Positions 11,559-24,028 of a stretch of DNA of 64,000 nucleotides are shown in pieces. The translations under genes were made by a program, and so were the position numbers. How positions within the stretch are numbered: the first letter of the stretch is position 1; each line of letters starts with the position of its first letter. A model generated the notes under the pieces. The model did no database searches. It was given only the letters and a program-made list of their open reading frames with translations, and had not been told where the DNA came from. Source of the stretch: Margaritifera margaritifera (Eukaryota > Mollusca > Bivalvia > Unionida > Margaritiferidae); NCBI GenBank assembly GCA_029931535.1, contig JAQPZY010001495.1, positions 3,012,001 to 3,076,000 of the forward strand, given 5' to 3'.

Positions 11559-14315
11559 GTGCATGAAATATTGGTAGGTGGAGATATATGTATGGACATC
11601 TACGTCGCGGAGCAGAGCGCAGATGAGAGAAACTACATTAAACCGGTTAGAATAACTGAGACAGGGAACATCAGACCCGTTGGCATGCGAATAATAGTTC
11701 AATGGTGCAGTCCTCATGATTACAAAGATGAAAGATACCATTACGTTGCAATAAAGAATCTATCAAAAGGGGTGTCATCACAGATAAATATACAGAAATA
11801 TATCATTACAAGACGCTTTAATTTTTTCAATTCATCAGAAAATTATTAGAACAAAAAAGACCATGTTACAATGTAGAACGCTCATTAGATATAATTCCTG
11901 ACTCAGCTGTAAAATTTAAAACACTCTCTACAGCAAATAAAACTTCCGTATATTATTTATGGTGATTTAGAAAGTATCATAGTGCCACAAACACAAACTT
12001 GTAATAGTGCTAGGCGAGGAACGTCAAAGGGCGTATAACTTAGGGTGACGATATTTCATGGACAGTGCAAACAGCCAAACACATTCCATCATAGTGTTAT
12101 ATGTACCTCAAATCAATCCCTAAAAGATATTAGCCGATAGTTTGCTGAGGTAAAGATTGTATTAAAGTATTTTACTATAATTTGGGTAAGATTTCAAAAT
12201 TAGTGTATAGAGAATTAAGACCAAAATATGCGAAGCCTTTGGTGTCCACAGAGGAAGATGAAAGACATTTTAATTCAACACATTATATTTAAATTTGTGA
12301 GAGAGAAATAATAACTCAAAAGGTGCGTGACCATGATCACTAAACAGGTACGAAGGTGGAGAATTAAAATCCAACTGTTGAACGACGTGATGTACATATC
12401 GTTCAGCTAGGATTTCATAGTCGATATGTTCGTGAAAGAAGGAAACACATAACAGGTAAAAGGACAATTAGGTTTGTATATAACTTGAAATTCATCGGAG
12501 AATCAATTGATCGGGTGGCTAAAACTTTTAGTGATTAAACATTTACAGAGAAACTTAAACAGTGTAAAGTTATGCAGTCTAAAAAGATACTTATCTCTAT
12601 AAATACATTGATAGTTTTGACAAGTTTAACGAAACTTCACGTCGATAGACAAGTTCTATTTGTCTCTAAACAGCTTAAAATATATCCAAAAACGATTACC
12701 AGTATGTTCAGGGTGTCATTAAATATTTTGACCTGAACACGCTCGGTAATTATGCGATAAAGGACACGCTAATGTTGTGTGACATTTTTGAAGATTTTAA
12801 AAATGTGTACATAAACAAATTACAAACTAGATCCAGGGCACTACTATAGTGCACCAAGACTAGCTCATGATTCAGGTTTAAAGGTATCGGCTCTATAAGA
12901 TGTTCCTGATGATTGAGAGTGGAATCAGAGGTGGAATTAAGATGATACCACATAGGCATGCTGAAGAAAATCACAAATACTGCTCTGTCAATTGTGGTAA
13001 AATAAAAAATGACGATGACAACGAAAATTCAAGATCAGTATCATTCATTATGTGCCCTGACATCAGCGATCTTTATTGCTGGGCCATGAGCCAAAACATG
13101 CCGGTATACAACTCCAGATGGACAACTGATATGGAACTTATATGGGTTACCTGATGCTTTTTAGAAGTGGATTTAGAAATACCGAAAGATTTACAGAACT
13201 ATTTAAACGACTACCCATTAGCTCTATGAGAAATTAATTTCAGATGTAAAAGATTCATCAGATTTGCGGAAAAAGTTGATTAATTATTACAAAGGTAGAA
13301 AACCACCTGTACCAAAACTGTTATGTACATTAAAAAACAAAGAGAAATATGTGTAATTCGCTACAGAAATCTGAAACTTGACATCCAATTAGGTTTAAAA
13401 CTAAATAAGATATACAGAGTTGTCTTGTCCGAACAACAATCTTGGCAAAATGCCTACATTGAACTAAATACAAATCTTAGACAAAACGCTTCTAACGACT
13501 TTAAAAAAGACTTCTTCAAATTGATGAATAACACTGTATTCAGGAAACAAGTGGAAAAGAACAATGGTTAATATATGCATAGACGAAAATAACTTTTCCA
13601 AATTTCAAAAAGATGTATCATCTGCCAGGAGAACAATTATTGACGATCAACTCAGTATTGGTTACTTTTGTAAAACAAAGAAAAGAACATTAACCAAATC
13701 AATTTAAGTTGGATTTGCCGTGCAAGAATTATCCATATGGTTGATTTATTAATTTTACTACAAGTTGAAAAACAAATGCGGTGATAGAATGAAACTGTAA
13801 ATGACACTGATTCATTGTATATCAATGTTGAAACAGAAAATGGTACAGTGACATGAATGATCACATCAAGTTCTACAACACTAGTGAATATCCAAAGGAT
13901 AACATATTTGGTATCTAATAAATGAATAATAACGTTCCTTGACTTTTTACATGATCAGTTGAATGATGTTCCAATTAGAGATTCTTGTGGATTACGATCA
14001 AATGAATAATGACGTTCTTTTACTTTTTTAAGGATGAGTTAAACGGTGTTACAGTTAGAGATTTTTGCAGGTCAAGATGACAATTCTATTTATTTAAGAC
14101 GGACAAAGACGAAATGAAATGTGTACAGAAATAAAGTAATGTGTGATCAAACAAAATTATTTCAAACATTAGAAATGTACAAGTATTGTTTATTTAATCA
14201 CAAGGAAATTTACTCAAATCAAACGATCAAGACAAGTGTGAGAATAAAGTAACATTCTCCATGTATGACAAAAAGCGTTTTTCGGTTAACAACGTAAACA
14301 CATTACATTCTGTCT
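11559..14315 (+). pseudogene. Polinton/Maverick protein-primed family B DNA polymerase, decayed
   Basis: Polymerase landmarks appear in the correct order over 2.7 kb, in shifting frames. HYVAIKNLSKGVSSQI lies near 11,735. The exonuclease I box is IIYGDLES (Asp and Glu codons at 11,964 and 11,970). VRDHDH is at 12,323-12,340, YKYIDSFDKFNE near 12,600, and MIESGIRGGIKM near 12,905. DISDLYCWAMSQ lies near 13,060. ASNDFKKDFFKLMNNTVF is near 13,500. The motif C aspartates are in DTDSLY (13,803-13,820). YDKKRFSVNN lies near 14,265. These are features of the polymerase that replicates self-synthesising Polinton transposons. Many stops and frameshifts make it non-functional. Related adenovirus and linear-plasmid polymerases are less likely given the integrase at 19 kb. 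Confidence 0.9.
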
Positions 14316-14389
14316 CGTCAGCACCTTGCAAAAGCATAAACGGAAGGATTTTGCATATTGAATCTTCAAGTGTAAATAAAATATTTAGC

Positions 14390-14680
14390 CAAAATAAGCA
14401 GGAAATTACACAAAATGTCCAATTGTTCACTTCCTAAAATATTTTTTTTTTTTACAATATTTTGGGCAACAAGGTGCAAAATGTTTAATAAAACGGTACC
14501 AAACCTTTGAAGTATTATTGCAATCACAGAAGAAATGTTCAATACATTTTCTCTCACTCTTACAGAAAGTACATTTGTCATATAATATGTTAACTCTTTT
14601 CAAAAATTATTAGTAACGATTATTCTATGAATTAATTTAAATTGAAAGAGATCAGTTTGCAATAAAATGTACTCGTATTT
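14390..14680 (-). pseudogene. LINE RT C-terminal zinc-binding fragment
   Basis: Minus-strand translation gives FKLIHRIIVTNNF followed, after a frame change, by DKCTFCKSERKCIEHFFCDC and then VWYRF. The CxxC...HxxxxC spacing matches the zinc-binding domain that follows the RT in several LINE families. The fragment lies downstream of, and opposite to, the polymerase remnant, so it is a separate insertion or a rearranged piece. No RT core is recognised beside it. Confidence 0.65.
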
Positions 14681-14759
14681 GACTCAGTATTTCCTTTTAC
14701 CTTATCAAACAACACAACGAAACTACCTGGTACAATCAATATATTTGGACTTATCTTTA

Positions 14760-16325
14760 TAATTGCTATCTGTCATGTTTCTTTAGGTTTAATGCTGCTC
14801 GGTGTGTATGTGGTACAATGCTGTGACGAATCGAGATATTTAACTCATTGTGGTATCTTTTCCTGCTTGTGAGGAACTACACGTCCACAATTTTTATTTA
14901 TTAACTACAAAAGAGTCCTGCACTAAAATGATGAATTTTTAAAGTAAAGTCTAAGACTTTTATTTACAAAAAACGTGAAAGCAGCACAAACACCAGCACC
15001 TATGACAAGTACAAGAAAATGTACTCGTATTTAACTTAATCATTAGGAAAACTGGTAAAAGTTATTAAGCTTAGGTTGTCTTGCTTTTCAAGTTTTGCAT
15101 TAATTTCTAAGTGAGAAGAAGCTTATAGAGCAATAACATCATCCAGGTTGTTCAAATACTGGTTCACCAAGCCTTGATTCTCTTAGTATTTCATTCAGTA
15201 GCTAGGTGTTCAAGCTTTGTTTACATTGAACTCTGTCTTTTTCCTCTGTAGTTCTTCTATGATTTTATCAAGACTAAATTCATTTTGTTCGGCTCATCCG
15301 GATCAGAGAAGTCACTTGCCAATGCATTTATCTCTATGTTTTCCCTCTGCTCAATTGGTTGTATATATTGTCTAAGGTTAGGCAAATGATCTGCTATTAT
15401 TCTTGCTGTTAGCAATGCTTGTATAACATTAGACAACGTGTTAAAAAATTGCTTAACGAAATCATGTGTATCTTAAAGTCATGTCCCTGTTTTAATTAAT
15501 CTATTTTTGTATTTCTGATATTTTATAGATGTTAACTTATTTTTAGCTTGATCTCTCCATATTCTGATATCGTTCAATTTGTGTCCTCCATATCAACTCG
15601 GTTTATGTACTAAATATTTGTCGGCTGAATCAGTTCCTTTAAAAAGATCGCATACATTTGTGATAAGGGTAATGTAGATTAAATATTTAAGTCAGTCCTA
15701 ATTGTTTGTCCTAGTGTGACATCTTAGTCTTCAAATTTTGTCTCAATATTTAAAGGAAAACCTAAGTTACTAAGACCTCTTAAAGATATCTCAATTTATG
15801 TCACTTATAGCGAAATAAAGCCTGATTCGTCAAAGGCACATGGGCGCTTCGTGTCAGGCAAGGTGTCACAGAGGGAGAACACCTTCGGTGCACGTCGTCA
15901 TGCTATGCATGAGCTATGCTATTTACCTTACATGCAAAACATAGGTTACATGCATACCCTAAAAATCTCTTTTCCATTTTCATATTTTAAGCTGATATTC
16001 GGTCTGTTTCTAGAAACCCCTTGCAACTATTATTTAATGACCATTAACAGAGTAAGAATAAAATCACCGTGAAAATATTTTAACTGGCAAAAACTCAAAC
16101 AAAGTAGAATACTTATCACTACAATGGATATTTATGTGTTTTCAATTTGGTCAAGATAAACGTATAACCTTGTGGGTTTCAAAAATCCACAACTTTATCA
16201 GAATCTGTTGATAACTGTATAGATCTGAGACTATTGAATCCTAACAATTTAGCATTGTAGTTAGTTATGTACGCTGTGTAAGTATTACTCGTAATGATTT
16301 TAACTTTTGAGCTGTTTCAAATATT

Positions 16326-16329
<4 letters not shown>
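14760..16329. other. Unassigned AT-rich stretch with coding-like minus-strand debris
   Basis: Minus-strand translation at about 15,650-15,130 gives lysine-rich pieces with several stops (for example DLFKGTDSADKYLVHKP). I cannot assign it. It lies between the Polinton polymerase and integrase remnants, so it may be a decayed Polinton structural gene. Confidence 0.3.

Positions 16330-16411
<82 letters not shown>
16330..16411. repeat. (TA)n microsatellite
   Basis: About 80 bases of pure TA. Confidence 0.97.
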
Positions 16412-16413
<2 letters not shown>

Positions 16414-17610
16414 TTCCTTGTCACCATTTGCAGTCATTCCCTCGATATGATTACTAATGTTCATTTTAAGGTTTCATTATTGTCGTTGATGTAGTAAAAT
16501 ATATTCTTCTATAATTCATCAGTAATGACCAACTTTACTTTTGACCTAAAACATCTACACTACCATCTATCAAATAATAGATTATTCGATTTGAATTATG
16601 TGAATTTGTTCCACGTTTGAACCGTTGTCTCTCTGGGACACTTCGCCGGACACAAAGTGTCTGTGTGCCTTAGACACGCCTCTGGCGACGAATATGCAAC
16701 GTGTGATGTTTTAGAGTGTATTTGTTCTTTCTTTAATCATTCAGTTTTGGCTTTTTTTGAATTCCTGTCAACGTTTTCTAAGTTGTCTGCCAAGTTTTAT
16801 ACGGATCTTTTGACCTTTGTGCAGTTACTTTCTCTGGTGATTTTCAAACTTAAATTCATCTTGTATTTCTTATTCACTATCTTCCATGTATTTGTAATGA
16901 CATTTCAAAAGATAATTAAACATGATTTGAAGATTTAGAAAGTTTAATTGCAATTAGAGCTACAATATTACTTACAAGCAGTTAAGAATAATTTGAAATG
17001 TAACTGGGTAAATAAAACGGTGGATTTTAAAACTTGTCAAAGAAGAAAAGATATTTTTGAATATTACAGAAAAATCAGTTATTACTAACCTTGTCAAAAG
17101 AATATGATAAAAAAGGTATGAAGAAAATAAAGATTAACTTTTATCGAACTTGGCTAAGCTTCACTAAACCTGAATGTGTCAATGATGATGCTTTAGACAT
17201 AGAATATTTCAACCAGTTCAGCATTTATTTATCTGATCTCGAGCAAAAGACAAAATATTTTCACTGGTCAAACACGAGGTATATCATAACCAGTAAAAAC
17301 ATATCAAAAACTGATAAAATTAATGCAAGGCAACAGATTCAAGAACACACAAAAAGTTAGATCATTCTCGTTTGGAACCTTAATCATTTGGGACATTTTT
17401 AATAGAATTCATTAGTCTGCTTTACCTCTTTTTTATCTAATTTATGTTCCATGTGAGATTTCATCACACTATAAGCAACTACTCCTGTACTGACAACAAT
17501 TGTAACAATTGTGGGTAAAAGAATAAATGCATCAACAACAAAGCAACCAGTAAATATTTTATTTAGCAAGCATTTTTTAACATCTTCAGAGTCATTTTTT
17601 TCTTTTCACC
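16412..17610. other. No confident gene
   Basis: An 89-residue plus-strand frame at 17,091-17,360 is rich in Lys, Tyr and Asn and has no recognised motif. It could be Polinton debris. Confidence 0.35.
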
Positions 17611-17727
17611 ATTGCCAAAGCTAATCGACAGATGCAATAACACTCATGAGATATAAATAGACATGACTCCAGTTGAAGTAAGCAGATAAGAAAACGATCA
17701 AAAGTATGGATAAATCTATTCGGTTAC
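17611..17727 (+). pseudogene. Extra, inverted fragment of the Polinton integrase
   Basis: About 117 bases match the reverse complement of 19,027-19,145 at roughly 88% by eye. They include the IDMTPVEVSR coding phrase, here interrupted by stops. It lies on the plus strand, opposite the longer integrase remnant, so the region holds an inverted duplication. Confidence 0.8.
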
Positions 17728-17862
17728 CAACAACTTTCGTTAGGTCTTCTAATATGTGATTAATGTTCAACTTTACTTCGTATATGAAACTGGCTTTTCT
17801 TGAGCAAATACATTGATCCCCTGATTTTACCTTTATTCCATATTCACATATATATCTTTGCT

Positions 17863-17865
<3 letters not shown>

Positions 17866-17931
<66 letters not shown>
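17866..17931. repeat. (CT)n microsatellite
   Basis: About 66 bases of pure CT, some 140 bases past the inverted integrase fragment. Confidence 0.98.
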
Positions 17932-19004
<1,073 letters not shown>

Positions 19005-19026
19005 TTCCAAATGTATCAGTTGTAGG

Positions 19027-19565
19027 TAACCGAATTGATTTATCCAAACTTTTGATATGTTTTCTTCTCTACTTACTTCGACTGGAGTCATGTCTATTGA
19101 TATATGATGAGTGTTATTGCATCCTTCGATTAGCTTTGGCAAAGGTCAACCCATTTGCTGGTTTTATTTTGAGTAAATTGCTTCCATTCTAGTCTTTAAA
19201 GTTCTGTTCAACCTTTCTTTTACATATGTCTTTTTGACTGAGTTAGTTGAAAAGTAGTCGATGTTTATCTTATCCAAAAAATTCCTTAAATTTCCTGTTG
19301 TAAAACTCTTTTCCTTCATCAAACTGTATCTTTTCATGTTTTCTCTAATTAATGTATGTCATCTCCCTATTAAGTTTTCACTTTCACAGTCCAGCCTTAT
19401 TTGGAGAAGACATATATCACTGTCAAAATGTATTTATATCCCTTGTTATATTTTTATATACTTGCATGTCAACAATGTCTGCCTGTTACAGGTCATTCGC
19501 GTTACTAACATAAACTCTTTTGTATGGATTTTTTTCTCCCTTGCTGGTGTAATTTGTAGGTATAT
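19027..19565 (-). pseudogene. Polinton/Maverick retroviral-type (DDE) integrase, decayed
   Basis: Minus-strand translation gives, in order, ADIVDMQ (19,461-19,482), GYKYILTVIYVFSK (about 19,400-19,441), DEGKEFYN (ending 19,320), VKERLNRTLKTRM (near 19,215) and NNTHHISIDMTPVEVSR (near 19,090). The first Asp, the second Asp (19,318-19,320) and the Glu (19,215-19,217) of the DDE triad are all still readable. The last two are 103 bases apart, close to the DD35E spacing. Several stops and frame changes break the gene. With the polymerase at 11.6-14.3 kb and convergent orientation, this supports one Polinton lineage as the source of both. Confidence 0.88.
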
Positions 19566-20265
19566 TATTCAATTACCCATTCTTTCAACTGCGGTATTTT
19601 ATTTTCTTTTTGTCCCGATTAATTTATCACAATAATTGAGTGAAATTTGTGGAAGCAGCTGGACCCTTAGGATCGTAGGAAAGATGTCTTAAATACTGTT
19701 ATGTGTCAGCCATTTAAAATGCTTTAAAAACATCCAGAGAATACTTTACGCTTGATAAATTGTCTTTTGATAAAAGTCAACAAACGATCCGTCTACAACT
19801 GGTAGTTTTATTTTCAGCAATCAGCAACATTTCTTCACTCCTTTCAAACTTATGAATGATTTCAGATTTATGTCAAATTTTGCCATTCCTATGGTTGAAT
19901 CTAAAACAGCTATTTCATATAATGAATCACCATGTGCTCTTTTAATTTTTTCCCCAAAGATTCTATTTTGTATTTTTGTTGAATGTTTGTAGATTGACCT
20001 TGAAAATTGTTTTAGATCTTCAGACTGTACTAACAAATTTAGTTGAGTACAAATTTGTATATTTATCCCCATACGATACGTAATTTATTCCTTCCTCGTA
20101 CTTCACTATCTTACTACCAGGGTCGATGTCGCGTATTTCAATGTTATGATCAATTATTGTAATCTGTAAAGCTGTATCTTTTTTGAAACGTTGCAGTATA
20201 TCTATTGTATGTTTGAAATCGACAAATCGACATATTATTCTCTTGTATGTTAATTTGGAACACAA
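19566..20265 (-). other. Unassigned minus-strand coding-like remnant upstream of the integrase
   Basis: Two overlapping minus-strand frames, 20,265-20,020 and 20,072-19,821, appear to be one protein split by a frameshift (IRDIDPGSKIVKYEEGINYV, then SEDLKQFSRSIYKH). I do not recognise the family. Position suggests a Polinton gene or the integrase N-terminal region. Confidence 0.35.
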
Positions 20266-20563
20266 CCAGCTTTGATCATAGCTTTATTACATTGCAACTT
20301 GTAAGCAAATACACATTATCTTTTGATATAGAGATTGTTGCTTTAATGTTAAAAAGCTTTATGCCATTATTTATTTTGTGTTATCGTAAGAAGAAAAAAA
20401 ATCAAATTATTTTGTGTGTCCTGTGCTAGGTCACCAGCTGTGTTAGAGTAGATAGCTCTTGATAGAGGTGTAATTTACATTTATCACTGTGATCTTTTAG
20501 TGTGCCTTGGAGAAGATCGTATTAATTTAAATTTCACAAGTGGTCAAACTCAGCACCTGAGTA

Positions 20564-20566
<3 letters not shown>

Positions 20567-20637
<71 letters not shown>

Positions 20638-20735
20638 TTATAATTTATCAGTTGATCATTTATTATTATTATTATTATTATTATGGGCGAAGCCCACAAA
20701 AAGATCATACTAATTAAAATTGTACACGTGTGATC

Positions 20736-20783
<48 letters not shown>
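20567..20783. repeat. (GA)n ... (ATT)n ... (CT)n inverted microsatellites
   Basis: (GA)33 at 20,567-20,632 and (CT)22 at 20,739-20,783 are complementary and separated by about 106 bases. The spacer contains (ATT)n at 20,660-20,684. The pair could fold into a long hairpin. Confidence 0.95.
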
Positions 20784-20786
<3 letters not shown>

Positions 20787-23309
20787 TATTACGTTACTTT
20801 TTGTATCAACAAAGTGAAGATTATGAAGAAAACTTACATTAGATTTCTAATCCATTTATATAGATTAAAAAAAAAAAAAATTACCAGTGGCGCTTGGAAT
20901 TTTATAGCGCAAATGATAGCACCGGTACCCATCTGACTCACCACGTTCCATCCATGTTGTAAGTTGTTGATAACACTTTCTTGTTTCCTGTTCCGATCTA
21001 AAAAATAAAAAGGCGGGATATGTCGTGCTACTGCTAGATCATTTTGTTTCAAAACATCCTTACAGATAAACTTGGACATATTTCTTGGCCTTCTTTGTCA
21101 TCATATGCGATGTAAGTGTGTGTAACTATTCAGATATTTACTGAATCATTTGATCTTGTTCATAAATAGTTCACCAACTCGTGGGAAAAGTATAGCTATG
21201 CTTAATTGAAATATTTGTAGCAATAGGGAATGGGTTTTTTTCTTCTTCAGAATTATGAAATATATGAAAATTGAATGTTTTCTGCACAATCTGAGTGTGC
21301 AGAATTCATGATATCTGTTGAAATAAATTCACATTAAGCATTGAAACACATGCACCGTCCACCATTTTTATTACGGTTACATGAAACGCCTAAATCCACC
21401 CAAATTAGTCCTACAATGTAAGACGTCTATCCATATATAGTCGTTTCTCATAATCTCGCGGGTTCCATAATGTCTCGGTAAATCATATTTCAGTAATAAA
21501 TACAATGGTGCGACACCTTTCTGTTGTTTATCCCAGCAACGGCGCAACAAGGAACTTATCGAAGAGTTTGAACACCAAATATCAAAGAATTTGTTTGTTT
21601 TGTGGTCAGTTGGGAAGAAAAAATGAAAGGATAGAAAAACAATGAAGATTAAATCCACCTGTACACTGCTACCAAACACAAAAACTGTAAATAATTTTCC
21701 CAGTTAATATAAAATGGTCGTCTGCTTGTCAGTGAATGTTACAGACGTATCAGAATCACATGACAGCTTACCGCATCGCTCGGTGAGGTGAACAAAAGTA
21801 CGGTAGAAAATAAGGGCCATAACCTTATTGAATCCTGCACACTACATTACTTTCATTCTCTGTTGCCTTTATTCTTATAAGAAAAATAGTAATGTTTCAT
21901 TATTATGGCATAGTACATATGTTTTCATATCTGAAAAAATGAAAATATTGCATAATTATGAAATTTGTCTTTTATGTAAGCATCAAACTAACAAGGGTTA
22001 AATTTTGTAACGGTATGATCAGAACTGACTTTAGAAACATGAAACATTCAACATTTGAAGTTTAACTGAACTGAACGCCCCCATACACCAACCACCATAA
22101 CAAATAATATATGTGAAGGACTTGAATATTGTGGATACTTTTTTTGACCCTTTCATTCATGTTATTATCCTTCTGAGCCACCTTAAGGACAAATGCTCAT
22201 TTACCACGACATTATGGTAACCTCCCTTTAAAAATAATGGATGTCACCTGGCGTGTTGATGAGTGGGAAAATGAACTGTAATCTTTTACGGCACTAAGAA
22301 TATATTTGTGCCAAATTGGAAACAGATATTAAAGAATAAAACAACAACAGAATTATAGTCAGGTTAGTCTTTTTTTAATAATGTATAACAGTTCACTTCG
22401 TTAGTACTGCGAGATTACGGAGTGCAGGTGTATTTTCGTTGTTTGGGCCGACGTCTTACTGCTTAAATAAACGGCGTTGTGTAGCGTGATCCCTGTTAAG
22501 ACTGACAGGGGAACTAGAGGACATATTTTCAGGAATATCTACACACTTCACAGCCCATATTGACACTTTTCCACAAATTAAAGTGTAATTGCTTTAGTCC
22601 GACTTTACTTACTCTGATGTCTTTTTCATAATGGAATCAAATTCTGACACCAGCAAGGGGACGCATTTTCAAGTACCATTGACATATATTTCAGTTGGTT
22701 GAAATGCGATGGGAGCAGTAGAATGACAAAGTCAGTTAAAGAAGAGATAAATTTCTTAAACAAAACGAAGCTACATAATTGCTTACATCAACATTAGTAT
22801 ATTTTTCTTCATTTCGTTAAAGAAATATACTCCAACTTTAGCCATCTTCTGCATTTCTTGGCTACCATCACATTTCAACCAGCTAAAATAATTTATCATA
22901 CTTATATAAAAACTGAAGGAAGTGTTTATTCGCATGGCCATCGTGTACCAACTTCTGGAAAGACTATTTGCACGGCCGCCATGTGCCCACAATAGAAAAG
23001 ACTACCCACACAGCAACCGGTCAATGCATTAGCAATGAGTCCAAAATATTCAGAATTATGTAAACACAGCTAAACATAAACACATACCCATTAATACCAT
23101 TACAGGTTTGGCGGCCGATTTATTGCCCTACAAACACCACAAAAAAGGAAATTGTTCCATAGTGTCTATTTTGTATGGCGGCAGTGTACTAAACTTTGCA
23201 TGGCTGCCGTTCACTAACAAATTTGTACTGCGATCAGTGTCTGTCTGACAGTTTGGATTATAATAGTAATGTTTTGCAAACAATCGGAGGTGACCCCATG
23301 AATCTGTGG
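20784..23309. other. No confident gene in 2.5 kb
   Basis: A 100-residue minus-strand frame at 21,679-21,377 (includes SSLLRRCWDKQQKGVAPLYL) is unassigned and might be a host or repeat exon. The rest shows no long frame, RNA gene or clear repeat. Confidence 0.4.
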
Positions 23310-23740
23310 CAGGGTTGCATCTAGGATGTGCGATCGTGAAAATCCCCCCAAAATTTAAGATTTTCCCACAAAATTTCAAATTCTATGCCGGCAAAATCAT
23401 GCAAAATATAAGAATTCTGCACATTTTTTGTGAAGAATGCGCTATTTTAATATATGTTTTCTTTTAATGTAAAAATCCCAGTTTTCACTTTCAGCGGATA
23501 TGTTGTCCTTGTGTAGTTGTGAAATACGTCATGTATTTCCTGTGTGTCACGTGCTCAATTCTGATTGGTTACTAAGAAAGGCCAGGAGAGCACATGTTTG
23601 ATGCAATAGGAACATCCTCTGCCTTTTCTGTCAATTCGACAAAGACCTATTTCACGACCCTTGTCATTATGTTGGCCCCCCTTTTTTCAGATTCAGTGGG
23701 GGCATGTGCTCACATTTACCAAATCCTAGATGCAAACCTG
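23310..23740. mobile_element. 431-bp non-autonomous TIR element, hAT-like
   Basis: The ends are CAGGGTTGCATCTAGGAT on the left and, reverse-complemented, CAGGTTTGCATCTAGGAT on the right, one difference in 18 bases. CTGTGG flanks both sides directly (23,304-23,309 and 23,741-23,746), a 6-bp target duplication. There is no coding capacity. The CAGG ends suggest hAT, though 8 bp is the usual hAT duplication length. Confidence 0.8.
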
Positions 23741-24028
23741 CTGTGGTTTTCCCCCGAAAGAAAAAATTTGGATAATTGAAATTTACTTTAACAATCGAGA
23801 ATTTTTTTTTCAATACAGTCATAGTGTAAGAAATGTCATCATTGAACATATTAATCACTGTAGGTGAGTGGAAGTATTTCGACTTATCACACAAACGATC
23901 CAGGATTGAATCCCACTTCGTGCTTTTTATTTTTATTTTTAGTATATGCTTTGTTATCTTGAATTAAGAAAGAATTGTTTTGCTCACATTTACTGTACGA
24001 ATGTACATTTTAAGTGTATGCTTTGTTA

